DNA from: Nitrosomonadaceae bacterium
GTDB lineage: Bacteria; Pseudomonadota; Gammaproteobacteria; Burkholderiales; Nitrosomonadaceae
NCBI GenBank assembly: GCA_002721545.1
Contig: PBKR01000028.1
Location: 1 to 64,000, forward strand
DNA length: 64,000 nucleotides
Direction of reading: 5' to 3'
Made by a program: the position numbers and the translations under genes. The notes beneath the pieces were generated by a model. It worked only from the letters and a program-made list of their open reading frames with translations, was not told the DNA's origin and made no database searches. Of this stretch, positions 16,141 through 26,352 are shown piece after piece. Position 1 is the first letter of the stretch, and each line of letters begins with the position of its first letter.

Positions 16141-18336
16141 ATGAGTCAATTAGAGCGACAGAAAAATAAGGAGAGTACTTTATTAGCAGAAGTCCTGCCT
16201 AATGCATCTTCTTATATTTCTGGAGAAGATGTATTATTTCATGAATTAGCTGGCTATTTAAAACCGAAAGATGTTTCTCAGCTTAGAAGTGCTTATCTTT
16301 TTAGTCAAAATGCCCATTCTGGTCAATATCGTGAATCTGGCGAACCTTATATTTCTCACCCTTTAGCGGTAGCTAGCATACTTAGTAAGATGCATCTAGA
16401 TACTCAGACGTTAACTGCAGCGTTTCTTCATGATGTGATGGAAGATACTCATGTTTCTAAACCAGAGATTAGAAAGCAGTTTGGGAAAGAAGTTGCTGAA
16501 CTAGTAGATGGTGTATCTAAGTTAGATAAAATCGAGTTTCAAACACATGCAGATGCTCAGGCAGAAAATTTTCGTAAGATGTTACTAGCAATGGCACGTG
16601 ATGTACGTATCATTCTTATAAAGCTAGCAGATCGACTTCATAATATGCGTACACTTGAGGCGAGGAGGCCTGAAAAAAGACGCCGTACTGCACGTGAAAC
16701 AATGGAGATTTATGCACCTATTGCTAATCGGTTAGGTCTTAATAATATCTATCAGGAATTACAGGAACTTAGTTTTCGTTATCTCTTTCCAACGCGCTAT
16801 AAAGTTTTGACTAAAGCAACGAAAGCGATTAGAGGTAACCGGAGAGAAGTGCTAAAGAAAATTCTTGATGCGATTAGGAAGTGCTTGCAAGATGCAGGTC
16901 TCAATACAAAGGTAAATGGGCGAGAGAAACAACTGTATAGTATTTATAAAAAGATGGTGGAGAAACACCTTACATTTTCTGAAATATTTGATATCTATGG
17001 ATTCCGTATTGTCGTAAAAGACATACCTTCATGCTATGTTGCACTGGGAGCGCTGCATGGCTTATACAACCCTGTTCCTGGAAAATTTAAGGATTATATT
17101 GCTATACCAAAGGAGAATGGCTATCAGTCATTGCATAGTACTTTATTAGGTCCATATGGTACGCCAATTGAAATGCAGATTCGAACAGATGAAATGCACA
17201 AGATTGCAGAATCTGGGGTTGCTTCACACTGGTTATACAAGAGCTCTGATTCTGATTTGAACTCTGGTCTAAATGATATGCACCTTAGGACGCATCAGTG
17301 GCTACAAAGTTTATTAGAAACTCTGAGTGATTCTGATGATTCTTTAGAATTTCTAGAGCACCTTAGAGTTGATTTGTTTCCAGGTGAAATTTATGTATGC
17401 ACCCCTCAGGGGAAAGTTCTAGCATTACCAAAAGATTCAACAGCTGTTGATTTTGCATATGCGGTTCATACAGATATTGGTAATAGCTGCGTAGCAGTGA
17501 AAATTAATGGAGAGAACGCTTCTTTGCGAACAAAATTAAGGAGTGGAGACCGTGTAGAGATCATGACATCAGTCCATGCTGAGCCTAATCCTGCTTGGCT
17601 TACTTATGTGTCTACTGGCAAGGCAAGATCTCATATTCGTCATTTTTTAAAAGCTATGCAGGCTGAAGAATCAGCTGAATTTGGGAAACGTTTATTAAAT
17701 CAGGCTTTATTATCTTTTAATGTTAATCCAAAAAAAATAAATGCTGCTCAATGGCAGAAACTTGCGCGTGAAAGTGGTGCTAAATCAAAGAAAGAGTTAT
17801 TAACCGACATGGGTCTAGGCAAACATTTGCCAGCTGTTGTAGCAAAGCGATTTGCGAAACCTGGAGAGGCTGCTGTTTGGCAAAGTACGAAAAATGATGC
17901 TATTGCTATTCTTGGGACAGAGGGCATGGTAGTTCAGTTTGCAAAATGCTGTCGCCCCATTCCAGGAGATCATATAGTTGGTTTTATAAAGAAAAATCAA
18001 GGGCTTGTAATCCATATACATGACTGTCCATTAATTGCTAAGAATAGAAATAATAAAAATAGCTGGTTAGATGTAACATGGAGTCAAGATATAGCTAGGC
18101 TTTTTGAAGCTAATATCAATATGGTAGTTGCAAATCAACGCGGTGTATTAGCTAGGGTGGCTGAAAGTATTGCTGAGGCTGACTCTAATATTGATAATAT
18201 TTCTATGGAGGGTGATGGTGCTCATTCAAATATAAAATTTACTCTGCAGGTTAGTAATCGCAAGCATCTTGCTCAGTTAATGCGTGGGCTCAGGCATATT
18301 CGTGAAGTTACTAGAATCTACAGGGTGAAAGGGTAA
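16141..18336 (+). CDS. spoT: Bifunctional (p)ppGpp synthetase/hydrolase SpoT
   Basis: It makes and degrades the alarmone (p)ppGpp. The 731-residue chain has the HD hydrolase domain with intact HDVMEDT (residues ~98-104) and KLADRLHNMRTL, the synthetase domain with YGFRIVVKD, GYQSLHSTL and EMQIRTDEMH, then TGS (LPKDSTAVDFAYAVHTDIG), a zinc-finger/helical region with CCRPIPGD, and a C-terminal ACT domain. Intact HD residues separate it from RelA. No Shine-Dalgarno is evident; a TATACT hexamer abuts the ATG, probably by chance. It converges on metH. Confidence 0.96.
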   Translation: MSQLERQKNKESTLLAEVLPNASSYISGEDVLFHELAGYLKPKDVSQLRSAYLFSQNAHSGQYRESGEPYISHPLAVASILSKMHLDTQTLTAAFLHDVMEDTHVSKPEIRKQFGKEVAELVDGVSKLDKIEFQTHADAQAENFRKMLLAMARDVRIILIKLADRLHNMRTLEARRPEKRRRTARETMEIYAPIANRLGLNNIYQELQELSFRYLFPTRYKVLTKATKAIRGNRREVLKKILDAIRKCLQDAGLNTKVNGREKQLYSIYKKMVEKHLTFSEIFDIYGFRIVVKDIPSCYVALGALHGLYNPVPGKFKDYIAIPKENGYQSLHSTLLGPYGTPIEMQIRTDEMHKIAESGVASHWLYKSSDSDLNSGLNDMHLRTHQWLQSLLETLSDSDDSLEFLEHLRVDLFPGEIYVCTPQGKVLALPKDSTAVDFAYAVHTDIGNSCVAVKINGENASLRTKLRSGDRVEIMTSVHAEPNPAWLTYVSTGKARSHIRHFLKAMQAEESAEFGKRLLNQALLSFNVNPKKINAAQWQKLARESGAKSKKELLTDMGLGKHLPAVVAKRFAKPGEAAVWQSTKNDAIAILGTEGMVVQFAKCCRPIPGDHIVGFIKKNQGLVIHIHDCPLIAKNRNNKNSWLDVTWSQDIARLFEANINMVVANQRGVLARVAESIAEADSNIDNISMEGDGAHSNIKFTLQVSNRKHLAQLMRGLRHIREVTRIYRVKG

Positions 18337-18360
18337 TTTGATATAGAGAGTTTATTAAAA

Positions 18361-21300
18361 TTATTTCTCATAGGCTAAGATTGGAGCAAGCCATTGTTCA
18401 GCCTGTTTTAGGGTCCATTTTTTTCTCTTTGCATAGTCCTTTACTTGGTCTTTATCTATTTTACCAACAGCAAAATATTTAGCATTAGGGTGAGAAAAAT
18501 AGAATCCAGATACTGCGGCCGTTGGGACCATAGCATAAGATTCTGTAATGGAGATGCCTGCATTATTTTGAGCTTTTAACAATTCAAACAATGGCCCTTT
18601 CTCTGTATGATCAGGACACGCTGGGTATCCAGGTGCTGGGCGAATACCGCGATATTTTTCAGAAATAAGCTCTTCATTATCTAGAGCTTCATCTTTAGCA
18701 TAGCCCCAGAATTCACATCTTATTCTAGAATGTAAATGTTCTGCAAAGGCCTCAGCTAAACGATCAGCAAGCGCTTTTAGTATAATTCCATTATAGTCAT
18801 CATGTGCATCTTCATAATCTTTTACTCTGGCATCGATGCCGAAACCTGTAGATAATGCAAAAGTTCCAATATAATCATTGATGCCAGATTCTTTTGGGGC
18901 AATAAAATCAGCAAGTGATAAATTAGGTCGTTCTGATGGCTTTTTGGTCTGTTGTCGAAGCGTATGGTACTTCATAGCAACTTTAGTTTTTGTTTCATCT
19001 GTATATATCTCAATGTCATCATTATTTACGGAATTGGCAGGGAATAATCCATATACAGCATTGGCAGATAGCCATTTCTGGTTGATAATTTTCTTTAGCA
19101 TTATTTGTGCATCACTGAATAAATTTCTAGCAGTTTCACCTACTACGCTATCATTGAGAATAGCAGGGTACCGTCCGGCTAGCTCCCAAGCTTGAAAAAA
19201 TGGAGTCCAGTCAATATAGGGTATAATTCTTTCAATAGGGTAGTTTTTTAAAGTGCGAACCCCAATGAAATTTGGTGAGAAAGAGGAGTAGTTTTTCCAG
19301 TCAGTTTTAAGCGCGTTGCTTCTGGCCTCCTCTATTGGTAGCATCTTGCCTTGGCCTTTTTTATTTTTGTGTCGAACTCTGACTTTTTCATACTCGGATC
19401 TGACTTCATGAATATAATTTTCTTTTAAATTCTTTGATAGTAATTTACTACATACTCCAACCGCCCTGCTAGCATCTGGCACCCATACAGTCACTCCATC
19501 ATAATAAGGAGCTATTTTTACTGCCGTATGTACACGAGAAGTAGTTGCCCCACCAATTAATAAAGGAATAGTAAAGCCTTCGCGTTGCATCTCTTTAGCT
19601 ACATATGACATTTCTTCTAATGAGGGAGTTATTAATCCTGATAAGCCAATCATATCAGCCTGCTCGCGTCTCGCAGTCTCTAAAATTTGCGCACAAGGAA
19701 CCATCACGCCCATATTTATTACTTCATAGTTATTACATTGCAGTACTACTGTAACAATATTTTTACCAATATCATGTACATCACCTTTAACTGTAGCAAT
19801 AATAATTTTCCCCTTTGTTTCTGAATCACCAGATTCTTTTTTTTCTTTCTCAATAAAAGGTAAGAGATAGGCGACAGCTTGCTTCATTACTCGTGCTGAT
19901 TTTACTACCTGCGGCAGGAACATTTTTCCTGACCCAAATAAATCACCAACCACATTCATTCCATTCATTAATGGCCCTTCAATAACTTGAATTGGTTTTC
20001 CTCCTTGGTCATTTATTTCAGTTCTTGCTGCCTCCGTGTCTTCTATTATGTAGGTATTAATACCTTTAACTAAGGCATGTGTAAGCCTTTGTTGAACTGG
20101 TTCATGTCGCCAGGTTAAATCTTCAATATTTTCTTTCTTTTGTCCCCTAAAATTTTCAGCAAAATTAACTAGTCTTTCAGTTGCATCTGTTCTCCGATTA
20201 AATAGTACATCTTCCACATACTCTAATAAATCATTTGGTATGTCAGAATAAACACCCAATTGTCCTGCATTAACAATGCCCATTGTCATTCCTGAGCGGA
20301 CAGCATGATATAAAAAAGCTGTATGAATTGCTTCACGGATTGCGTCTTGACCACGAAATGAAAATGAAATGTTAGATACGCCACCACTTATTTTGGCATA
20401 TGGTAAAGATTTTTTAATGGCTCGTGTGGCTTCAATAAAATCTATGCCATAATTATTATGCTCCTCAATACCTGTAGCTACTGCGAAAATATTTGGGTCA
20501 AATATGATATCTTCTGGGGGAAAAGCTATTTGATTGACCAAGATTTGGTAACAGCGAGAGCATATTTCTATTTTTCGCTCCTGCGAGTCTGCTTGCCCCA
20601 ATTCATCAAAAGCCATTACTATTACAGCTGCTCCATATCGACGTGCAAGTTTAGCGTGTCTTATAAACTCTGCCTCGCCTTCCTTCATGCTAATTGAATT
20701 GATTATAGCTTTTCCTTGTACTCTTTTTAAACCAGATTCAATCACAGACCATTTACTTGAATCAATCATAATTGGAACACGGCTAATATCTGGTTCAGAC
20801 GCAATTAAGTTAAGGAATGTCACCATAGCTTTTTCTGAATCAAGCATGGCTTCATCCATATTAATATCAATAATTTGCGCACCATTTTCTACCTGGGCAC
20901 GTGCAATATTTAGTGCTTCCGTATAGTCATTATTTAATATTAAACGTGAGAATGCTTTTGATCCTGTGACATTCGTACGTTCACCTACATTTACAAATAA
21001 TGAATTTTCACTAATGTTTAAGGGTTCAAGACCAGAAAGCCTTAATTCCTTTTTTATATTAGGGATTGTACGTGGAGTAACTCCATTTATTGCTTTTGAG
21101 ATAGCTTTGATATGCGCGGGTGTCGTACCACAGCATCCCCCCACAATATTAACAAAACCAGACTGCGCAAAATCCTTAATTAGTTTTGCTGTATATTCAG
21201 GTGATTCATCATAGCCTGTGTCTGCAAGTGGATTTGGTAAACCAGCATTAGGATGGGCACTGATATATACGCCAGAGACGTTGGAAAGCTCCTCTATATA

Positions 21301-22074
21301 AGGCCTCATTAATTCAGCACCAAGTGCGCAGTTAAACCCTACTGACAATGGCTGTATATGACTTACTGAATTCCAGAATGCCTCTGGTGTTTGTCCGGAA
21401 AGTGTTCGGCCAGAGGCATCTGTTATGGTTGCTGATACCATAACAGGAACACTAGTATTAGAAGTTTCAAAGTACTCATTTATTGCGAATAGAGCTGCTT
21501 TTGCATTAAGCGTATCAAAGATAGTTTCCACTAACAGAATATTTACGCCACCGTCTATCAAACCTCGAATTGATTCTAAGTAATTACTTACTAATTCATC
21601 AAAAGTGATGTTACGAAATCCAGGGTCACTTACATCTGGTGAAATAGAGCTGGTTTTAGTTGTTGGGCCTAATATGCCAGCAATAAAGCGTGGCCTGTTT
21701 GGGATTTTTTCTTCTATTTTTTTTACTGCCTCATGTGCTAATTTTGCACTTGAAAAATTTAATTCATATATCAGGTCCTGCATATGATAATCTGCCATTG
21801 AGGGAGCATTAGAATTAAAAGTATTAGTTTCAATAATGTCAGCTCCAGCTTCTAAATAACTAGTATGAATTGCATGGATGATTTGTGGTTGAGTAAGTGT
21901 TAAAAGATCATTGTTTCCCTTGAGATCATAAGGGTAATCTTTGAAACGTGTACCACGGTAATCTTCTTCATTAAGCTTATAGCTCTGAATCATGGTTCCC
22001 ATAGCACCATCCAGTAACAAGATTCTTTGAGCAAGAAATTTATGTAATAGCTTGGTACGTTGTTGGTTATTCAT
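18361..22074 (-). CDS. metH: Cobalamin-dependent methionine synthase
   Basis: It transfers the methyl group from methyltetrahydrofolate to homocysteine through cobalamin. The 1237-residue chain has all four modules: homocysteine domain ([10 protein letters not shown] at the start, [11 protein letters not shown] zinc cysteines near 310), pterin domain ([16 protein letters not shown]), B12-binding domain with [10 protein letters not shown] (the cobalt-ligating histidine) and [14 protein letters not shown], and the activation domain with [15 protein letters not shown]. Length is normal. The cell must make or import B12. No cobalamin or SAM/SAH riboswitch is recognisable upstream. Confidence 0.97.
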   Translation of the reverse strand: MNNQQRTKLLHKFLAQRILLLDGAMGTMIQSYKLNEEDYRGTRFKDYPYDLKGNNDLLTLTQPQIIHAIHTSYLEAGADIIETNTFNSNAPSMADYHMQDLIYELNFSSAKLAHEAVKKIEEKIPNRPRFIAGILGPTTKTSSISPDVSDPGFRNITFDELVSNYLESIRGLIDGGVNILLVETIFDTLNAKAALFAINEYFETSNTSVPVMVSATITDASGRTLSGQTPEAFWNSVSHIQPLSVGFNCALGAELMRPYIEELSNVSGVYISAHPNAGLPNPLADTGYDESPEYTAKLIKDFAQSGFVNIVGGCCGTTPAHIKAISKAINGVTPRTIPNIKKELRLSGLEPLNISENSLFVNVGERTNVTGSKAFSRLILNNDYTEALNIARAQVENGAQIIDINMDEAMLDSEKAMVTFLNLIASEPDISRVPIMIDSSKWSVIESGLKRVQGKAIINSISMKEGEAEFIRHAKLARRYGAAVIVMAFDELGQADSQERKIEICSRCYQILVNQIAFPPEDIIFDPNIFAVATGIEEHNNYGIDFIEATRAIKKSLPYAKISGGVSNISFSFRGQDAIREAIHTAFLYHAVRSGMTMGIVNAGQLGVYSDIPNDLLEYVEDVLFNRRTDATERLVNFAENFRGQKKENIEDLTWRHEPVQQRLTHALVKGINTYIIEDTEAARTEINDQGGKPIQVIEGPLMNGMNVVGDLFGSGKMFLPQVVKSARVMKQAVAYLLPFIEKEKKESGDSETKGKIIIATVKGDVHDIGKNIVTVVLQCNNYEVINMGVMVPCAQILETARREQADMIGLSGLITPSLEEMSYVAKEMQREGFTIPLLIGGATTSRVHTAVKIAPYYDGVTVWVPDASRAVGVCSKLLSKNLKENYIHEVRSEYEKVRVRHKNKKGQGKMLPIEEARSNALKTDWKNYSSFSPNFIGVRTLKNYPIERIIPYIDWTPFFQAWELAGRYPAILNDSVVGETARNLFSDAQIMLKKIINQKWLSANAVYGLFPANSVNNDDIEIYTDETKTKVAMKYHTLRQQTKKPSERPNLSLADFIAPKESGINDYIGTFALSTGFGIDARVKDYEDAHDDYNGIILKALADRLAEAFAEHLHSRIRCEFWGYAKDEALDNEELISEKYRGIRPAPGYPACPDHTEKGPLFELLKAQNNAGISITESYAMVPTAAVSGFYFSHPNAKYFAVGKIDKDQVKDYAKRKKWTLKQAEQWLAPILAYEK

Positions 22075-22491
22075 GTTTGAGTTGCATTTATGGATTCAGA
22101 GATATATAGAATTTTATCATGTCCCATAAATTAAGCTGATACTGGGGTTTATTATGAAAATAATTATTAGTTTAGGTTATCATCCCCATACAGATCATAG
22201 TCTATCCCTATAATATTATATTTGTGAATTTAAGTTAAAAATGATGTATCTAATTTAATTAACTGGAGCGGAATTTCCTAGGAAAGAGAATGGGATGTTA
22301 TATGGAAGCAGTACTGTAATTTACTAAATTAATCTTTGATGGTAAAAAAGTTTAATCCGATAATTAAAGTCAATGGATCGGTTTCTTATATTCCAAAAAC
22401 ATAGAGTAATCATTTGTTATGATGACATAATTCCGCACTCATTTAGAGTAAGGAATTAGCATAGAAAATATTACTACTATTTTTTAAAAGA
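22075..22491. other. 417-nt gene-free spacer upstream of metH
   Basis: Nothing I can support lies here: no ORF with a ribosome site, no tRNA and no riboswitch signature such as a B12 box. The stretch is AT-rich with scattered short repeats. The metH promoter probably lies in it, but I cannot point to a good hexamer pair. Confidence 0.5.
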
Positions 22492-22758
22492 TTAGGTTTT
22501 TTTGGGATTTCTTGTTTTACTTGTCTTTAATTTTTTCTCTAGCTCATTAACTCTTTCTTCCAATTTATTTAACTGCTCACGTGCACGCATTAACATCTCT
22601 TGTTGCACGTCAAATTCATCTCGTGTTACCAGATCTAATTTAGAAAATACCCCGGATAACAAAACACGCATATTTTGCTCTACATCCTTTACGGGGCTCT
22701 GTGCTACTAAATCATTTACTTTTGTACTTATTTCATCCAGTATTTTTTGGTTTAACAT
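22492..22758 (-). CDS. ubiK: Ubiquinone biosynthesis accessory factor UbiK (YqiC/BMFP)
   Basis: The 88-residue protein starts MLNQKILDEISTKVNDL and ends in a long heptad-patterned coiled coil (REQLNKLEERVNELEKKLK) followed by a basic tail, the architecture of the BMFP/YqiC family. UbiK acts with UbiJ to promote aerobic ubiquinone synthesis, probably by binding membrane lipid. This fits the UbiH-type hydroxylase and quinone-dependent DsbB in the window. AGGAG precedes the start (TCTCCTTT on the plus strand). It is divergent from amgK, in the place where lptD usually stands in betaproteobacteria. Confidence 0.9.
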   Translation of the reverse strand: MLNQKILDEISTKVNDLVAQSPVKDVEQNMRVLLSGVFSKLDLVTRDEFDVQQEMLMRAREQLNKLEERVNELEKKLKTSKTRNPKKT

Positions 22759-22856
22759 AATTTCTCCTTTACTTTATAGCACCAATTCGGATTATGACTG
22801 AGATTCGCATGATAAAATCTCATATTTTTAAGAAATAGGCAATCAATAGATAGATC

Positions 22857-23870
22857 ATGGACCAAATGAAACGCTATCAGCTTCTAGAAAATTGGGTAAA
22901 AAATAAATTCCCAACAAGATCGTTTTCTCTATTGCCGATTTCTGTTGATGCAAGCTTCCGCAGATATTTCCGAATAAAATTTAGTGATAAATTTGCCCCA
23001 AAGACTATAATTTTAATGGATGCTCCACCACAGTATGAGGACTGTGTTTCATTTCTGAATGTTGCTGATATTTTTTCTGCAGCAAATGTACATGTGCCAG
23101 AAATCCTGGGGCGAGATTTAAGGCAAGGATTTCTGCTGCTTTCAGATTTTGGAGATACTACATATATGGAAGCACTACGAGGAGAGCCTTCGGCTTCAGA
23201 TGATTTATATCATGATGCTATAGATACGCTAATTAGGATTCAATTAGCTAGTTGTGCTGGAAAATTGCCAAATTATGACGAAACACTTCTTTTTAATGAA
23301 TTAAGCCTATTTCCAAAATGGTATTTGACTAAGCACTTAAATATAGAACTAGATGCAAATCAGAAAAATAATCTTAGTGCTTGTTTTACAGAGATTTTAA
23401 AAAATAACCTTATTCAGCCCAAGGTATATGTTCACCGTGACTTTCATTCACGAAACCTAATGGTAACCAGTCCTAATCCCGGTATTATTGATTTTCAAGA
23501 TGCTGTGTATGGGCCCATTACATATGATTTGGTATCTCTCTTTAAGGATGCATATGTTTACTGGGATGAAGAAAGAATACTTGATTGGGTAATACGATAT
23601 TGGGAGAAGGCGAGGAAAATAGGACTCCCTGTAGCAGAAGATTTTTCGGATTTCTATCGTGATTTTGAGTGGATGGGAGTACAACGACATATTAAGATAT
23701 TAGGTATATTTGCGCGTTTATATCATCGAGATGGAAAAAATAGTTATCTTAGAAATATACCTGTAGTAGTTAGCTATTTAAGAAAGACCTGTGATCGTTA
23801 CCGTGAGCTAAATTTTTTATTTGAGTTATTTGATGAATTAGATAGTAAGAAACAAAAAACAAGAAATTGA
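22857..23870 (+). CDS. amgK: N-acetylmuramate/N-acetylglucosamine kinase AmgK
   Basis: In the AmgK-MurU pathway this sugar kinase phosphorylates MurNAc at the anomeric carbon so that cell-wall sugars can be reused without de novo MurA/MurB steps. The 337-residue protein belongs to the aminoglycoside-phosphotransferase fold, with catalytic VHRDFHSRNLM (residues ~197-207) and the metal-binding GIIDFQDAVYGP. murU follows with only two bases between stop and start, so the pair is translationally coupled. In relatives lptD lies divergently upstream; here it is replaced by ubiK. Confidence 0.9.
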   Translation: MDQMKRYQLLENWVKNKFPTRSFSLLPISVDASFRRYFRIKFSDKFAPKTIILMDAPPQYEDCVSFLNVADIFSAANVHVPEILGRDLRQGFLLLSDFGDTTYMEALRGEPSASDDLYHDAIDTLIRIQLASCAGKLPNYDETLLFNELSLFPKWYLTKHLNIELDANQKNNLSACFTEILKNNLIQPKVYVHRDFHSRNLMVTSPNPGIIDFQDAVYGPITYDLVSLFKDAYVYWDEERILDWVIRYWEKARKIGLPVAEDFSDFYRDFEWMGVQRHIKILGIFARLYHRDGKNSYLRNIPVVVSYLRKTCDRYRELNFLFELFDELDSKKQKTRN

Positions 23871-23872
23871 TC

Positions 23873-24601
23873 ATGGAATATAAAGCAGGACAATATAGAG
23901 CGATGATTTTGGCTGCTGGACGTGGAATACGTATGCGCCATATGACTGATAATGTGCCAAAGCCATTACTTTGTGTGGGAGATAAAACGTTAATTGAATA
24001 TCATATTGAAAATCTTGCGCGTGCTGGTTTCTTAGAAATTGTTATTAATCATGCTTATTTGGGGAAAATGATTGAGGAAGCTTTAGGGAATGGAAGTCGC
24101 TATGGGGTTAAAATTTATTATTCTCCTGAAGTAATAGCGTTAGAAACAGCAGGTGGTATTGTAAGAGCACTGCCTTTGCTAGATAGAAAGAATGGGAATC
24201 AGTGTAAAGAACAACCATTTCTTGTAGTTAATGCAGATATATATTGTGAATATAATTTTACAAAATTGTTGCCAATGTTAAGGCAAATGAGAATGTGCAA
24301 AGATACAGCACATCTGGTCATGGTAAATAATCAGGCGCACCACCCAGATGGGGATTTTTTTCTTGATTCTGGTAGATTATTGCTAACTGGTAGCAAGAGG
24401 CTTACTTTTAGTGGAATTAGTGTATATAAGCCATCTTTTTTTAATAGTATTGGGCCAGGAGTAGTAACGAAGCTAGCACCAAAATTATATCAGGCAATTA
24501 CAGAAGGAAATGTCAGTGGCGAGTATTATGACGGTGTCTGGGTAGATGTAGGGACACCAGAGCGGTTATATAGACTTGATGCTAAACTTAGAAGTAAATA
24601 A
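23873..24601 (+). CDS. murU: N-acetylmuramate-1-phosphate uridylyltransferase MurU
   Basis: It converts MurNAc-1-phosphate and UTP to UDP-MurNAc, completing the salvage route begun by AmgK. The 242-residue nucleotidyltransferase has the family motif AMILAAGRGIRMR near residues 11-23, VPKPLL with the sugar-nucleotide lysine, and NADIYCEY for metal binding. The ATG at 23873 is preferred over the TTG six bases earlier, which would overlap the amgK stop. It confers natural fosfomycin tolerance in organisms that have it (established for Pseudomonas). Confidence 0.9.
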   Translation: MEYKAGQYRAMILAAGRGIRMRHMTDNVPKPLLCVGDKTLIEYHIENLARAGFLEIVINHAYLGKMIEEALGNGSRYGVKIYYSPEVIALETAGGIVRALPLLDRKNGNQCKEQPFLVVNADIYCEYNFTKLLPMLRQMRMCKDTAHLVMVNNQAHHPDGDFFLDSGRLLLTGSKRLTFSGISVYKPSFFNSIGPGVVTKLAPKLYQAITEGNVSGEYYDGVWVDVGTPERLYRLDAKLRSK

Positions 24602-24655
24602 GGAAAACTCTAACTTGTTTTGCTTTATTATATAAATCCTGCAATAGTATTATTT

Positions 24656-25963
24656 ATGATTCCGAATAAATCTTATATTAAACGTCGTCAGCAATTAGCA
24701 TTAAATATGAAAAAAGGGATAGCAATTATTCCTACTTCACCAGAGAGGGTGAGGAATCGTGATTGTAATTATCCTTATCGTTTTGATAGTTATTTTTATT
24801 ATTTGACAGGTTTTAATGAACCGGATGCTGTATTTGTCATGATGGTCGGGGATAATATACATGCAACAAAGACAATACTATTTTGTCAAGATAAGGATAT
24901 AGAGCAGGAGATCTGGAAAGGGTTTAGATATGGTCCTGAGTCTGCAAAAGAAGTGTTTAGTATTGATGAAGCATATCCCATATCAATCTTGGATGAGGTT
25001 TTACCTAAATTATTGGCGGGCCAATCTAGAATATATTATTCATTAGGGCATGATGCTACATGGGATTTACGTTTAACAGGCTGGCTCAATCAAGTACGAG
25101 ATCAGTCCCGAAGTGGCATTTCCACTCCACCTGAAATTTATGATTACCGAATGTTAATAGATGAGATGCGTTTGTTAAAAAGCACAGAGGAGATTCAGCT
25201 TATGCGCCATGCTGCTAAAATCTCTAGTCGTGCTCATTGTCGTGCAATGCAGGTAATGCGTCCTGGAATGAAAGAATATGAAATTGAGGCAGAATTTTTG
25301 CACGAATTTCGCAAGCATGGATCTGAAGCACCTGCTTATACCCCAATTGTTGCAGGTGGCGCAAATGCATGCGTGTTACATTATATTAATAATAATATGG
25401 AATTAAAATCGGGTGATTTAGTATTAATTGATGCTGGTTGTGAATTAAATGGGTACGCTGCAGATATTACTCGAACATTTCCTATCAATGGTAAATTTAG
25501 TCCGGTGCAAAAAGATGTATACCAATTGGTTCTATCTGCGCAGTCTGCAGCTATCAGTAATGTAAAACCAGGTAACTCTTGGGATATGCCACATACTGCT
25601 GCGCTTCAGGTGCTGGTACAGGGGTTTATTGATATGGGGCTATGTCAAGGAAATGTAGACTCTGTTATTGAGTCAGAAGGCTATAAGCAATTTTATATGC
25701 ACCGAACTGGTCATTGGCTGGGGTTAGATGTTCATGATGCTGGTGAATATAAGCAAAATGGGAAATGGCGTTTATTTGATCTGGGGATGGCGCTAACGGT
25801 AGAACCTGGATGTTATATACGTCCAGCAGAGAATGTGCCCGAACATTTCTGGAATATTGGTATTCGTATTGAAGATGATGTAATTGTAACTACTAATGGC
25901 TGTGAGGTATTGACAGCATCAGCACCAAGGTCTGTTAATGAAATTGAAGAATTAATGCAATGA
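24656..25963 (+). CDS. pepP: Xaa-Pro aminopeptidase
   Basis: This metallopeptidase removes the N-terminal residue before proline. The 435-residue protein, counted from the ATG at 24656, has an N-terminal creatinase-like domain (RNRDCNYPYRFDSYFYYLTGF) and a pita-bread catalytic domain with the dinuclear metal ligands in LIDAGCELNGYAADITRTF, HRTGHWLGLDVHD, EPGCYI and IRIEDDV. A frame extension to a TTG 36 nt earlier lacks family similarity. The next gene overlaps its stop by four bases (ATGA). Confidence 0.95.
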   Translation: MIPNKSYIKRRQQLALNMKKGIAIIPTSPERVRNRDCNYPYRFDSYFYYLTGFNEPDAVFVMMVGDNIHATKTILFCQDKDIEQEIWKGFRYGPESAKEVFSIDEAYPISILDEVLPKLLAGQSRIYYSLGHDATWDLRLTGWLNQVRDQSRSGISTPPEIYDYRMLIDEMRLLKSTEEIQLMRHAAKISSRAHCRAMQVMRPGMKEYEIEAEFLHEFRKHGSEAPAYTPIVAGGANACVLHYINNNMELKSGDLVLIDAGCELNGYAADITRTFPINGKFSPVQKDVYQLVLSAQSAAISNVKPGNSWDMPHTAALQVLVQGFIDMGLCQGNVDSVIESEGYKQFYMHRTGHWLGLDVHDAGEYKQNGKWRLFDLGMALTVEPGCYIRPAENVPEHFWNIGIRIEDDVIVTTNGCEVLTASAPRSVNEIEELMQ

Positions 25964-26328
25964 ATGAGATTTGGAAAATAATAGTCAAGAAAGCTTCTGA
26001 GTTTCAGGGCATGCACAAACAGGGCCGGGGTAATACTTCGCTGATAACTAAACGTTGGGCAACGTATTTAATATTGATTCCAATATTAATTTTATTGTCA
26101 CTTTTTGGAGTTTTCTTTTTTGCAGCATTTTTGGCATTATTTGCTATCACTGCTGTTGGTTTTAGTATACGGTTTTGGTGGTTAAAACGTAATATAAATA
26201 AATCGGAAAACTTGGTTAACTCATTAAATAAAGAAGGGAAAGAGACTGTAGAAGGTGAATATACTGTGGTTGATGAGGATGATCAGGTTGTTAAAGAAAG
26301 AGCTAGAAGAAGCGGTGCGAACAATTAA
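25960..26328 (+). CDS. Small membrane protein of unknown function (122 aa)
   Basis: I do not recognise this protein. A polar N-terminal region of about 30 residues is followed by a long hydrophobic stretch (~residues 34-66, room for two helices) ending at FWWLKR, then a charged acidic tail with VEGEYTVVDEDDQVV. Its ATG overlaps the pepP stop (ATGA), indicating translational coupling, and the UbiH-type gene begins 24 nt later. The place in a pepP-ubiH operon is the only clue to its role. Confidence 0.7.
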   Translation: MNEIWKIIVKKASEFQGMHKQGRGNTSLITKRWATYLILIPILILLSLFGVFFFAAFLALFAITAVGFSIRFWWLKRNINKSENLVNSLNKEGKETVEGEYTVVDEDDQVVKERARRSGANN

Positions 26329-26352
26329 ACCAAGCAACAAACCTAATTAAAA

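Noticed and set aside
16130-16145. Leaderless spoT message from a TATACT abutting the ATG
   Set aside because: Transcription would begin several bases inside the gene, so the hexamer cannot give a normal leaderless start. It is probably chance.
22075-22491. A cobalamin, SAM or SAH riboswitch upstream of metH
   Set aside because: No B12 box, SAM-type core or SAH-riboswitch consensus could be found by reading either strand.
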